Shown in pieces: positions 1 through 11,920 of a stretch of 64,000 nucleotides of DNA. The notes beneath the pieces were generated by a model. It was not told the DNA's origin. It did no database searches and saw only the letters and a list, made by a program, of their open reading frames with translations. Position 1 is the first letter of the stretch. Each line of letters begins with the position of its first letter. The position numbers and the translations under genes are program-made. Location of the stretch: positions 1-64,000 of the forward strand of contig CAMPET010000303.1 of assembly GCA_946803715.1 (NCBI GenBank), written 5' to 3'. Source of the stretch: Beroe ovata (Eukaryota; Ctenophora; Nuda; Beroida; Beroidae).

Positions 1-570
1 GCATTTGAGGATAGCTCACAAACGGATTGACTGATTGACTTGAAACTTGGATGTATTATTCAATTTCGCATAATACCGATAACGCCTCTGGGAAGCAAGA
101 TAGGTCCAAAATTTCATCGTAGATCGATTCAACGTCCAAAATTACATAGGAATCGATGGTATTTGTATGGAAATGGGATAAAAACATTTCTTCGTATTTT
201 CATGGTAGGGTTGGGTGAAAATGTTGTGAATGAACCCACACTTTGCTGCCTCGATTTTGAGGGTCTGTTAGGGGGACTTAGCTTGCATTTACGGCCCCGT
301 TTTTGCACCAGACCATCTTTCCAACTCTCATACTACAACTATAGACCCTTTTCATGATCATACATAATCCATACTCGCCGTGAGACCACGCCCAAACGAC
401 GATTTTAAACCCTTGGGAAGCAATACCTCCAAAACACGAAAATCAATGGGACGCACCAAGATGGATCGAATTTTTTTCTCGACACGACAACTGGTAACAA
501 GTGTTTCTGGCCCAGTCTTTGAGCAATTTCAGGAATTTTTGAGCAAGCAGGTTCGCGAGTGGGCGGAATT
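1..570. repeat. Dispersed repeat, family R1 (copy 1)
   Basis: This stretch shares long recognisable blocks with the array at 38280-40500. Both have 'gggaagcaagata', then a block around 'cgattcarcgtccaaaa', then 'taggaatcga.ggtatttg', then 'aatgaacccaca/gagtgactccaca ctttt' followed by 'gattttgagggtctc', and finally 'gtgagaccacgcccaaacgacgatttt'. Order and spacing are the same in both places. No open frame is conserved convincingly, and the short frames in it are translations of repeat DNA. It probably lies in an intron of the gene whose last exon is at 680. The class of element is unknown. Confidence 0.7.
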
Positions 571-679
571 TGGAATTTCAGCTCATACTGGCCTATGAAT
601 CATTTGGGTCACTCCCCGACGACGCAACAGTACCTTTCTCTAATCACATCTCCAATTTATTTTACACAACGTTTTCAGC

Positions 680-1049
680 ATTGTTTGTACGGGGAGTCAA
701 GAAGGACTTCGTGGATATTGTAGACAGCATGTACCCCAGCGACATTGACCAACCCACGTACAGCCACGTGACAGCTCGCCACCCAATGGGACAGCTCCAT
801 TCTAACCACGTGACAGAGCGTCAGCCAATGGCTGAACTCCATTCCAAATCTCGTGGACTGATAGACAATTATAAGCTGAGGCAGGGCAAAAAGTCGGCGA
901 GTGAACCGTATTATTTCCCGATTAAAGAGAATAGAGACCCTAACGGTGTAAATAAAGTAACTGATAAGCGGGAGCCGAAATCATTATCGGGAAAAAGTAA
1001 GAAAGTGAGGAATAAAAAGTTTTATGTAAATAAAGAGTGGTTACGATGA
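680..1049 (+). CDS. Terminal exon of an unidentified protein (5' part outside the window)
   Basis: An open frame runs from the acceptor-like 'cacaacgttttcag' (ending 679) to a TGA at 1047-1049. It encodes about 122 residues beginning near LFVRGVKKDFVDIVDS. The C-terminal 60 residues are rich in Lys, Arg, Asn and Ser and end in VNKEWLR. Inside is an imperfect duplication: 'SHVTARHPMGQLHS' and 'NHVTERQPMAELHS' follow each other, matching the DNA repeat 'cacgtgacag'. A possible poly(A) signal, aataaa, follows at about 1121. I do not recognise a family. The exon start is inferred from the acceptor; upstream is repeat DNA. It could be a chance frame, but length, acceptor, basic C-terminus and poly(A) signal together favour a real last exon. 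Confidence 0.45.
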
Positions 1050-2078
1050 ATTGTCCTAGTTTCTAGTCTCTAGTTTTTTGTGTTGTAAATTGTGAATAAG
1101 ATTTGTTTTTGCGTTGTTGTAAATAAAATTTGCGGTAGTTTCAATTTAGAGCTATTCATATGCCAATTATTTCATCATAGAGTTAGTTGTTCATAGCAAA
1201 TTGTTGGAATTTATGTTAATTAAGGGTTTTGTCCAGTTTAACTTTATAATCTTATTTATTTAATCAGTTCGTAATTAGGATTTGTTTTTGTATCTATGCA
1301 AATTGTTTCATTAATCGATTCGATGTATAGAGTTTTGTTAAGATATGCCATAATTATATTCAGTTTCGCAACCTCGTCTTTCAATTTGATCATGACACAT
1401 CCTGAATTGAGTTAAGAGAAGGGACTTTAAAATTTCATAATTGGAATAGGGGTGATGATGATAGGACCTGCATGATGATAGACGAAGTTACGAATGTCCA
1501 TGTCTTACGAATTGTGACAGTGTCACACAAATTAGCCTCAATTTGTAGCATAATTGTACGCGGCTAAAACATTTTTACTACGATTGCACTATTGTGTCTG
1601 GTTAAAAAGCGCACAAGAGTATTTCTGTGCGCATGTGTAGAATTGACGCAGCGCGGCATTGAACGGGGCATTTGTGACAGATTGTTCATTTCCGTGACAA
1701 AGATGACAAGATGTTAAGAAAAGGCTAAAACTGTTCAATAGAAATAAGAACAACAAATACATCTATCCAAAATCTATTCGATAATAATCAAAAATCAAAT
1801 CAAACATAATCAATTGAGATGTTATCGGTATTAGATTTAGATTGTGTTAACGTGTTAGTTTTAATCACTGTAAAATATGGGAAAAACAATTTAAATCAAT
1901 AGAGTTTAGTTTTAATCTCCCAGCTAAAAAAACAACATGAATTCCCAATGTCAATTATCTCTGAAATCTGATCCATTCCTGACCCCACACACATACACAC
2001 CACATGACAAACACGACTAAAATTAAACTAGACACAATTACCAAAAGGAATCTACTCAAGTCCCTGAACTGCCATTCC
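1050..2078. other. Intergenic, AT-rich
   Basis: This is the gap between two convergent genes. It holds a putative poly(A) signal near 1121 and otherwise AT-rich sequence with a short gtgatgatgatag stretch near 1450. I see no convincing exon or RNA gene. Confidence 0.5.
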
Positions 2079-4435
2079 CTATCCGGGTCTATGGGCCTTT
2101 GCTTTGAGTAGAGATGTTATTCCAACGACCATGAGGAGTATTGCTGATGCTACAATGAGGAAACCACTGTATCCAGGGACTACTTCCACCGGCTGAAACA
2201 TCTCCAACTTACCACCTGAGATATGATAAGTCTCAAAATGTGGACTGAGATGGGATGGGCCAGTCTCGAATTATTGTGGACTGAGATGGGACGGGCCAGT
2301 CTCGAATTATTGTGGACAGAGATGAGTCTCAAATTGTGGTGGAAGAGTTGAGACTGTGTGATAAATGGTTTGGAACTCGGTAAGAATGAGGGTAACCTAC
2401 TCCTGCATGAGGATAACTTACCTATCGCCATCTCAACGAAACTGATTTTGATGCCCATATCTGCTATCGACAGCTTGACTGATTTCATGATCTGAAACAG
2501 TGCGATCTAATTTAAACAGAAATTGATTTGAAAATATTGAATTGAGCGAGGTTGCAATCTTTGATTCTCGATAAAGATGTTAGCGTCCAAACATGCAAAC
2601 ACTGTAAAAACACGCAACAATGCCTATGCCATATGCATAAGATAAGACTCTGGAATCAGAGGCACAGAATAGCTTGCTACGCTCAGATATAATAGCAGCA
2701 CTCACGTGACTTATTATCAACCCTCATTCACAGTGCCTGACTACGGATTAGCACGATTGTTATTGAGTAGATTGAGGTAAGTTGAACTAGTCACTTACTT
2801 TCCCTATCTTACCTCAAGGTTAAGATAATCTTTTGTCATTTTGCGTAGGGTCATTGAAACCAGTAGAGATGATACAAGGAATGCAACTGAAATCATGAAT
2901 TTTGTAATGATATCTGCCGTGATATCGCGAAAATAGTGCAAATAACACCTCAAGAAATCGGTAGAATAAGAAAGTTCAGCACGAAATCGATGGAATAAGT
3001 AAGTTATCTTACCTGATACTGAGGCACTGATTCCCGTTATAACCTTGCTGAGATGTCTGCCGGCTACCAACACCAGTATGACAAACAGCCACGTGACAAA
3101 CACCGAGCTGAGACCAAGGAACATGAGAATCTTGCCGGTACGTGTTCGTGCCTTCATTAACTCGGGCTGGTTCTCTGTCTCTATCACTGGAGGAGTTGAG
3201 GGAAGTGGGGAAGTGGGGAGGATGAGGGGAGAGTTGGGAAAGAGGGAGTGAGGGGGCTCAGGGGTGGAGATTGGGGGAAAGATGCTGCAGGGTGAAATTG
3301 GGTCGAGAAAATTCTCCTTTCATACCTTTATGACACTGGTGGGAGAAGTCCAGCTTCATGCCTCCCTCATTAACCGGCATCTCACCCCCACCAAATTTCA
3401 TAGCTTGCCTCACAATCACCAGAAAATCATCAGAGAAACAAAACCTGGGCATGTGGGAATCAATTATCCCATATATGGTCAATCGAAACACAATTTCAAA
3501 ATGTTTGAGAATCATGAGACACTAACTTGAAGAGTCCAAAATCAGCCATCTTTAAATTTTCCGGCACGTCCTGTTCTAGATCTAGAGCATTCTTTATGAT
3601 GCCGGGCAGGGCTTCATTCTGACCTAGGTCAATCTCTCCAGCCATGTAATGTGGTGTCAATAACCCAACTAGACCGATGATAAAACCTGGGAGAGAGAAT
3701 CGGCGATAAGTCTGAAATCGCTTTGTGCTGACACCACTTTACTCTGACACCACTCCAACTTCATGAAACAACACTGTTGATACCATTTAGCAAACTACGA
3801 ATTTGAAGGAAATTTCTGGTATTCCTCTGATTGCGAACTCAGACAATGAAACAGTGGTTAGACTTTAATTGGAGAAAATACTTTCAATGTACAACATCAT
3901 CTTCAGTCACCTCAAATTTGATTATATAAAGTAGTGTTGTAAAGTTTAAAACATTTAGCAAACTGACTGATTTCCGCACTCTTAACATGTTGACACCACT
4001 CCAATGTCAAAATATGTTGACACTATTTCCCACTGTTGACACCAGTTATTTACCTGCAAGTGTGATAAAGAAAAGACTCAGCCAGGCTATCGTTCCAGGT
4101 GGGGGCGGTGTCAAGAGAGTGGTGTCAGTCGTGTCTTGTCTCTTGAGATATCCGGGACTGAGTGGAAAAAGTCAAAGATTGCAAAAACTAACGGGAAATG
4201 ATGTGGTGGAATATAACAATCGACCAGATTGAAATGAGGATAAAAGTCATGGTATCAACACTCATACACTCATGTTCATGCGATTCATATATTGGACTTT
4301 ATCATCGATATTTTATGAAATATACCATTGATTTCTATGAACTTTATCACTGAAAAGTTTGGGATGTACTCACTCTATGATGAGTTCGAAGGGTATCTCA
4401 TCGTAGTGTTTCTTCTTCCTGCCCCGTGCCTCCAT
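2079..4435 (-). CDS. Four-transmembrane claudin/PMP22-like protein, 8 exons, 308 aa
   Basis: Exons (minus strand, 5' to 3'): 4374-4435, 4054-4157, 3527-3686, 3326-3444, 3013-3186, 2813-2913, 2422-2491, 2079-2215. They have GT-AG junctions, total 927 bases and hold phase throughout, ending TAG. The protein starts MEARGRKKKHYDEIP, a basic cytosolic N-terminus. It has four hydrophobic segments: about 43-65 (IAWLSLFFITLAGFIIGLVG), 167-190 (ILMFLGLSSVFVTWLFVILV), 210-228 (FMISVAFLVSSLLVSM) and 278-300 (FLIVASAILLMVVGITSLL). Between TM1 and TM2 a long loop carries GLFK, then Cys, then Cys about 35 residues later, reminiscent of the GLW-C-C motif of claudin-like proteins. It ends in the cytosol with KAKAHRPG. 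The topology fits the claudin/PMP22/TMEM47 group, but identity is weak and the subfamily is not assigned. Oddity: exon 2 encodes DTTDTTLLTP, a translation of the TGACACCAC word that is repeated in nearby introns. Confidence 0.8.
3720..4045. repeat. Scattered TGACACCAC words
   Basis: The word tgacaccact(t/c) recurs at about 3728, 3746, 3989, 4017 and 4037, in an intron of the four-TM gene. It continues into exon 2 (4054-4157) as 'gtggtgtca' read on the plus strand. These are outliers of the larger arrays at 6940-7210 and 12085-12205. Confidence 0.7.
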
Positions 4436-5140
4436 ATATAGCTACAAAACAGAGTGTGATTTAGTTTGTCAGGTAGTTAGTTAGTTTCCTAGTGAGTTAT
4501 TCATTCGGAGTAAGGGTTTTAGTGAGAGTGTTTTATCAATCAAAAGTGGCCGAGATATTATAGAGGTCAATTGAAAGAACTATGATAAACAATCAGCAAT
4601 ACATAGAGAAATTGTCATTTAAATGGACACAAAAATCAATAACAATAAATCCTGAATATATAACTCACAGCAGTAATCATCTAGTCGTCAATAAAGTTAA
4701 AAGTTTCACCATTCGGTCGCACAAACTCAGAAAGACACACACACATCAACAGATGTCCGCAAGAAACTAAACACTAGGAATGAAGTCTAAAAGTGGAAAC
4801 CTGATCAACGTTAGGAAGTAGTAAGGGAGGTCAAATCTAGTCTCATACTGTGTTGATAGCTGTAAATGGATGCTAAAGAATAAAATTCGACAAATCCCAA
4901 CTAAATCGAGTCACTCATTACCACACCACCTACCACCCTCTCTCACGATTTCTATAAGAGGGGGAGAGATATGCGTCAGTGGCGACGCAATGTTCTCACT
5001 CATGCGTGTTACCTCAAACAGTGAGGTCACTGGTGGGGTTTCACTGAGAATATATGACATGTTTACACACTCGAGTGCACCAATACCCATTAGGGAGAAA
5101 ACCTGACAAAAGAGAGAGAGATAGAGAGCTACCCCTCGAC
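4436..5140. other. Intergenic between the four-TM gene and TRAPPC8
   Basis: This is the promoter side of the four-TM gene and the 3' side of TRAPPC8, both on the minus strand. No exon, RNA gene or strong motif is visible. A run of 'gagagagaga' lies near 5110. Confidence 0.45.
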
Positions 5141-8100
5141 TCAGAGAGCATCAATTCTGAGGAGAGCCGTGGATTTCATGATCTGAGGGAGGGACGCGCC
5201 GCCCTGCTCCACCGTGACACTCAGCTGGTTGATGTTGTACACTCCTGATGTGAGGATGAGGAGTGAGGAGGGGGATTTGGGCGGGAAAAGCTTTCTATCA
5301 TGAAGAAACATGAGGAGAGGCGTTCCCGGCCTAATTTTGGGTCTTAGATCCAGAATTTGAAGGAATTTTTGAGCTATCTCATCGGGAAATAGTCAGCGAG
5401 TTTCTCCCTCTTATTAACCTGGTGTAGAGAAGACAGCTGTCAGATCAATTGACCGTGTCACGTGATCTGCAATCTGTAGCTGATGTTTTACCATTCCTCC
5501 CCACAAGAATGGAAGAGAGTCTTTCGGAGCTGTGGTTCTGGGGGTATAGGAGTTTTTCAGTTAATTCAAACATTCAGTTCATCAATTCTATGAAAAAGAG
5601 GAACAGAAATCGCCTCGTAAACTCTAGATAGGAAATAATGGACTATAATCCTCAGGAAATGGACTATAATCCTCAAGAAAGTTCTGGAAAGATCTCTCTC
5701 GTCACCTCCCAGCAGTTGTGTTAGCAGTGACTGTCACAGTGAGCGGTGTGGAGTGACAGTTTGTGAGGTGTAGTGTCACGGGAACTGGCAGTAGAGGTCG
5801 GGTCGTGAAGTCCGCTGACCAGGACTCCTGGTAACTTAGTCCCAGACTCAGCATCTGATAGAGAGAAAGGAGTGACTGTGTGTGTCGGCGACTTCTTTTG
5901 TTCAAAGTGGGAATCACTCTTATATAGAGCTCTGTTGTCCATAATAAACCATCAAAATACTGTCAGTCGTCTATAAGAATAGCCCGATGTCCATTATAGA
6001 GGACGTAATTTCATATCCCATTATTAGAGATGCTAGAGGTCCTATCAAAGTTCTCCGTGTTTCTAACACCCGGTGTTATCACATGATACCTGTGTGGGTG
6101 GGGGGTGTAGAGTGACTTGTAGTGGAGTGTGGTGTTGAGCGTGCAGGATCCGGGTCTTGTTACCCTCCTCAGAGACACTGCCCTCCCAAAACACAACCAT
6201 GCCTGGGGGAAATGGGACAAATCATGACGAGAAAGTGGGGTCTGGACAGATGCCAGGAATTTCAGCTTGAAAAGGCGAGCACATGGATGACGATTATTGA
6301 AAATTTGAGCAAAGGGAAAGGGTGCCAGGGAGCAATGTGCTATTTCTCAGGATGGGTGTCAAAGGCTGAATACTATATTGAGTGAAGAATACCTAGGTTG
6401 TATGACACCGCATCTTCACGCGCAGGAGACGAAGAGTCACGACATGTTGGTGATTGCCTGTACAGATCCAGAACATGGTGACAAGTGGTGTCAACAAGAG
6501 GTCCACCACCCAGCCTGTGGGAGACGAGAAAACACAATAGTAAAACACTTGGAGGTAATGGATGGGAGGAATTATGTCGTCCACATATCAGTCATGAAAA
6601 GTCTCAATCAGATATGTTCTAACCGACTGGTACTAGGAATGCTCATCCTAACTATAACTAAAGGTATGAGACACTGGTAAGTTGGGACTTGACTTCTACT
6701 CAGAGATCCTGTAGTTTTCCTGTAGATCCGGAAAACAATGGTTATTCTGCTCTCACCTCACACTGGAAAAGTAAGCAGCTCCTGTCCGCTGCTCGGCGAG
6801 ATCTGCGGTGAATGGGATACTGATACTTGCCCCAGGGTATACCATCAGGGGGATTGTGCAGTCTAACTTTTGTAGTTTCCACCGGTCACTGACCAGACCA
6901 AGCTGTGTCACCTGGCACGGGATTTGAGAGTTGTTGACACCAGTTTACCATTGACGCCACTTTACCATTGACACCACTTTATAATTGATACCACTTTATC
7001 ATTGACATCACTTTACCATTGACACCACTTAACCATTAACACCACTTTACTATTGACCCCACTTTACCATTGACACCACTTTACCATTGGCACCACTTTA
7101 CTATTGACACCACTTTACTATTGACACTACTTTAATATTGACACCACTTCTTCATTAACACCATTTCCATTGACACCACTTTTACATTGACACCACCTTT
7201 TCATTGACACCACTCGCACTAGCACTCACATGGGTGTCCTGTAGACTAACTGAGAAGAGACCCACATTGTTGACCACCACGCTGCCCATCATCTGTAGTG
7301 TGTTGCGTGACGTGGGTGTGACGTCACACACGCGTGATTCCACAGTCACGCTCACGCTCACACTCACCCTCGTCACGCAGCTTACAGTACGGTGACTAGG
7401 AGAGAAATTATTATGAGAAATTATTCTTTGAGAATACTTAGCTAAAGCTGGGCGAGTTTTTATTGCAAAACAAAGGAAAGGGGATATTTTGAATATTGAG
7501 CTCGCTTTTGTCTCAGAGAATCACTGTGCTTACGTCACTCCGGGGATGTTTGATAAAGGAGTATAGTAAAGCATGGTGAGAAGGTCGATTGTCTGGGCTT
7601 TGTCCCCACCGTATAACCACACCGCGATAAATGCAGTCTGACCTAAGAGAAGAGATGTGTGAGAGGAAGATGAAACTTGAGAAAAAACGAATCTGACTTG
7701 AGTGTGCTGATCAGAAAGCTGTGAATTATCTAATGTAGCAATTGATCTCGTAATAATTGATTAACTAATTACAGTGTTAATTAAAACCTGGATCAAGTTG
7801 TCCGGACGGAAGGGTCACTTTGGCAGCTTTAGGGGAGCGGTGGGTTGGGTCAATCACGTGACAATTCTCACCTCCTGTAGGGTGGACAACTGGCTGGAAC
7901 GGAGACAACCTGACCTGAGTGGGGAGAGAACAATTGTTACCATAGTAACGTAGTGAGTAGATTATAAAGGAGCATTATTTAGGTGGGGTGAGGGTATGAT
8001 TAACACTATTTACACTCGTCACTATAAAAGGCTGAGTGAGCGGGTGTTTAAAACTGCGGCATCGTTACGAGGAGCCATTATTATGAAGGAGCAAGTCGTC

Positions 8101-11100
8101 TCAATCTCTACAGCTAATAAACTTGAAATTTACTAGGATAATACAGTTTTCCCCGATAATTGGGGAAAACGTCTCACCTCGCCGAGAGAGCAGGGGTGGG
8201 AGGTGGCGAGACAGAGATTGGTGAGGGGCGTGGCTCCCGTGTTGGTGGCTTCTATCACGGCACACTTCACTTCGCCGCAGTATAACTGCGAGTTGGATGT
8301 AACATAAGAGTGAAGAATGAGAGATCCTATTTGAAGTTTTTGCAATACTGACATCCATTATATCATCCACCCATTTTCGACTCAATATCACAATGTCTCA
8401 CATGGTTGGGAATTGTGGATGTGTTCAGTTCTAGTCGGGGTAGAGGAGATGTCACGAGCAAATTCAGCCTGTTATCCACTCCGTACACTTCACCAACCCT
8501 ACGTGAGTGAGAAATATATAAAGGATCAAAATACCCCACAATACAGTTCTGACTATTTCTAATTTGGTAGTTCAAAAATACAACTGATTTTCAATTTTCG
8601 AGATCCTTTGCGCGATTTTTTCCGGTATAAGATATCAAGAGGACGAAACCTGTGTTCCTTGGTTGTGTTCAGTCTGGGGCCCCGTGGAGCAAAGTTTATC
8701 CTCCCTCGTATTACACTTTCCGTTACCCTGAGATTTGCATGTGATATTAGTCGCACTATAATCATGGTACAGAAGATTTCGAACCCACTCTTCCCACACA
8801 AACACACACAAACACACGCACACACACACAGACAAACTCACCCCTCTTTCACAGCAGTTGCAGTAGCATTCCCACTCTCCCCTCCTCCCCCACTCTTATC
8901 CCCTCCCCCACTTTTATCTCCTCCACTCTTAGTAGACACGAGGTTGTACAGCAGACTGGATATCGTGAAATTTCCCTCCACTAGGGGTGTAACCGAGAGG
9001 GAAATTGTAATCTCCTCCTCAGCTCCCAGTACTAGACGAGATAACTCTGTAGTCACGACCTGGTGGTTGTGTTGTCATGGAGTTGTTGCTATGGAGATGA
9101 CGCTAGGAGAGGAGATGTTGCTAGGGGAGGAGATGTTGCTAGGAGGAGGAGATGTTTCTAGGCAACAATGTGTTGCTAGGGGAGAAGATGTTGCTAGGCA
9201 ATAATGTGTTGCTAGGGGAGGATACCTGATCGGGAGTTGCTGTTTTCTGTGATCCGCGGTATGAGAGATCGGGTGAGGAGCCGGTAGACGGATTCTTCAC
9301 TGAAAAACACACGGAGATTAGCGTCCACAAATGGGTTTAGTCTATCATAACCGATCTGCCATTTCATTGACAAGCAACAATGTTCATCCGATAATCGGTC
9401 CCGATGATCCGCACTCCCTGATCTACTCACAGTGTCGGAAAGTCTGGCTAGCATCCCGGGGCGAGTGCAGACAGCAGAGAGAGATGTTGGCCAGCGTGAG
9501 TGGGATTTGGAGCGGATTCCTCAGCGGGATTAGCACGGTAACAGTCTCTGGAAGGGGGAGGGGGAATAATATGGAGATAGGGAAATGACGGAGAGATGGG
9601 AGTCACGGATATTGGGGTGTATCGAAGTAGCAATCAAACGGACGACAATATAACAGTGAAAAACAGTGACAGGAAGATTATCGAACAACACCCAAAAACA
9701 CCGGTTGTTACCATTGATAGCACAAGTTGGCTGTAGTTTATTGATCGTATCCCCACTGAATACCAGCTGGTGCGGTTTGAAAAACACGGATTGCTCAGAC
9801 AACATGAGTTGTTGTGCTGCTTGCTCCAGCTCGACCACTTTCTCAACCCTGTCCTTGTCGAAATCTGGGGGAGTGAGTGGCATTCAAACACCATCGGAAA
9901 TTCTAGGGAGATTATTAGAACTTTAAGTGAAATGGAATAACCATTTTCTGCGAAATGAAAGGATCACTTTTCGGGAAAAGCGGGAAAAGTTAAAACAGCA
10001 ACTTACTTGGTATCTGCTTGACAACATCCGCTGTTTTCTCTCTAAACAAGGAAACACTGATCCCATTATCATTAACAATGGGGATCGGGAGCTCCACCGC
10101 AGTCCCAGGTGCTTCATTTTGTAGGTAGATCTGAACTACTGACACAAAGTCCTGTATACCCTGCAAATCGGAAATCGCTATTTTGAACATAGTTTTTCTT
10201 CGAAACGTTATTGAATTTTTCACGATGGTGATGAACTTTACGTTTGCCAATCCCCCAGCATCGCACGTGTAATTTCCTCTCAATTGCACGTGCACGTACC
10301 TTCTGGAAGAGTATCTGCGAGCACTGCACGTGCACAGTATTCTCCTCACGCGTGAGCAAGCTCTGATACGCGTGATACGCACTGTCGATATCACGCACGT
10401 TGTACGAGTGTCGACCGATGGTGAATCCGATGTGATTGCCGGCCAATGTCCAACCCTTCCCTACAACAAGATGGATGATGAATTTCAGATGATCAAGAGG
10501 GAGAATTCGGGCAACGAAGTTGTTCTGAATTTTAAAGAAAAAGGGACAGGTTTAAATGTTGTCGTGAAGAGAACCTGTCAGACACCACTCTCCCACCTTT
10601 GAATATATCCCACGCATTGTTGTAACACCGCAGTGCGTGTTTCCGTTGCCCGGCCTTGCTATAGCGGTGACCAGCCAGTACGAGGTGGAATGCGTATTTC
10701 CGGAGGGAAGGTGGATCCATACGCACGTAGCAGTGAGCTCCCTGGGGAAACCGTGATTAACAAGGAGTAACACAGAACCATATTATAGCTGCCTCAACTT
10801 CCAATCTTTTTGATCATCTTTTCATATATGAGTGGAATTGGGCTGAATAGCGTAGTTCATTGACAACCACTCTGCAATAAAATATCTGCCTGTTCCAGAT
10901 ACCTGTTCTAGGAGGAGTCCACCATTGAGGTCAGCTTCATCGTTAGTCATCTTGATAAACCACGAGGCTGCGGGGAGGTAGTATCCCCGTGATACGAGAC
11001 ACTCACAGTGGACAAGGGTTGCTCTCATTGCATACAGCGGTGACCTGCGTGGGGGGGGGGGGGGGTTTTAATATGTATGGGGGGGGGGTTTTTTGGCCGT

Positions 11101-11646
11101 NCCATTCAAACTGTTGGAGTTGTGGTATTGGGAATGGAAATGATACTTCGAGCTTTCGAGTATGGTAGGGGAACATCGGAGTAGAGTAAACAACCGCGAA
11201 GAATTTTCTAGTATCTCATGAATTCTGTCATATCCGTGACTAACTTGCAGAGGTTGAGGTACACGTTGATACATTCATCGTAATACGGGTGTGGTTCCCG
11301 CCGAATTGCTGTTCCCATGTACAGAGAGAGTGACGTCATCTCCTGATAGAGAGGATGTGAGAACTATGTTTGGAACTTTAAACTGATTCTGTCAACTGTT
11401 GATTGTTGTAAGTATAAGTTATTCAGAGGAGAATTGAGATCAATCACATGACATTCATGAACTCGATGACACACAATTCCCCCACCCAAACTTACGAGTG
11501 CAGCAGCGTAGTGGTTGTAAGCCTGATCATTCTGGAAATCCCGCTTCACTTGGTGGTATGAGTTGTATGCCATGGTGTAGTGCTGTAGGAGGAAGGAGAG
11601 GTCTCCCAATCGTCGGAGTAGGATCTCGGGGGAATCCGCCGGATAA
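5141..11646 (-). CDS. TRAPPC8: TRAPPC8, exons 9-30 (copy A of the duplicated part plus the unique 3' end)
   Basis: TRAPPC8 (yeast Trs85) is the TRAPPIII subunit acting in ER-Golgi traffic and autophagy. Exons 5' to 3': 11496-11646, 11245-11342, 10903-11044, 10597-10741, 10300-10460, 10007-10160, 9712-9864, 9431-9547, 9226-9299, 8842-9059, 8650-8727, 8402-8498, 8178-8285, 7872-7914, 7534-7642, 7230-7395, 6757-6911, then unique 6393-6514, 6090-6202, 5706-5854, 5419-5537, 5141-5244 (TGA at 5141). Recognisable family blocks: RRLGDLSFLLQHYTMAYN, RKYAFHLVLAGHRYSKAGQ, KHALRCYNNAW, NHIGFTIGRHSY, LRNPLQIPLTL, APRGPRLNTTKE, EVYGVDNRL, LYCGEVKCAVIEATN, FLWGGMVKHQL and C-terminal GVYN. The N-terminal half of this segment is helical (TPR-like), the rest beta-sandwich-like. 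Read with exons 1-8 the gene gives 1311 aa; the human protein is about 1435. Exons 9-25 recur at 11921-16598. Exon at 6393-6514 encodes LVDTTCHH, again from the TGACACCAC word. Confidence 0.92.
5285..5400. repeat. Fragment of dispersed repeat R1
   Basis: The segment 'gaggcgttcccggcctaatttt...gaaggaatttttgagc' then 'tatctcatcgggaaat' matches the tail of R1 units at 39300-39400 and 39845-39945. It sits in the last intron of TRAPPC8. Confidence 0.65.
6935..7210. repeat. 18-base minisatellite in a TRAPPC8 intron (copy A)
   Basis: About 15 degenerate tandem units of consensus TTTACCATTGACACCACT (18 bases) fill most of the intron between the exons at 7230-7395 and 6757-6911. Units drift at single positions (gacatcact, gatacca, ggcaccact), and some are shortened to 15-16 bases. 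Confidence 0.9.
9080..9225. repeat. GTTGCTAGG minisatellite
   Basis: The unit 'gatgttgctagg(gg)aggag' repeats about six times in the TRAPPC8 intron between the exons at 9226-9299 and 8842-9059. The corresponding intron of copy B (14090-14190) has a shorter, rearranged version. Confidence 0.8.
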
Positions 11647-11787
11647 CTGAGAGATGTGTCATCGAAATGGTTGGGAAACTGTGGGGGATCGGTCACCACG
11701 ATCAATGCGAGAAATCTGCGATATTTTCTCGATTTGTGGAGAGTTTCGGGCGAAAGTGACACATTTCCTCACCCGGGGTTAGTCGGC

Positions 11788-11788
11788 N
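11788..11788. other. Single-n contig join between TRAPPC8 copies
   Basis: A lone n sits at 11788. Sequence just below it (to 11787) is the tail of exon 8 and matches 16728-16741. Sequence above it is unrelated for about 40 bases, then from 11829 matches the intron at 6688. This is the seam between copy A and copy B. Confidence 0.85.
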
Positions 11789-11920
11789 CAAATACTGACA
11801 TTAATGCACGTTGCATCCCCCCCGACTTGACTTCTACTCAGAGACCCTGTAGTTTTCCTGTAGATCCGGAAAACGATGGTTATTCTGCTCTCACCTGACA
11901 CTCACTCACCTGACACTCAC

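Noticed and set aside
8608-9204. Plus frame of 198 residues
   Set aside because: It lies antisense to TRAPPC8 exons at 8650-8727 and 8842-9059 and includes a CA tract and a minisatellite.
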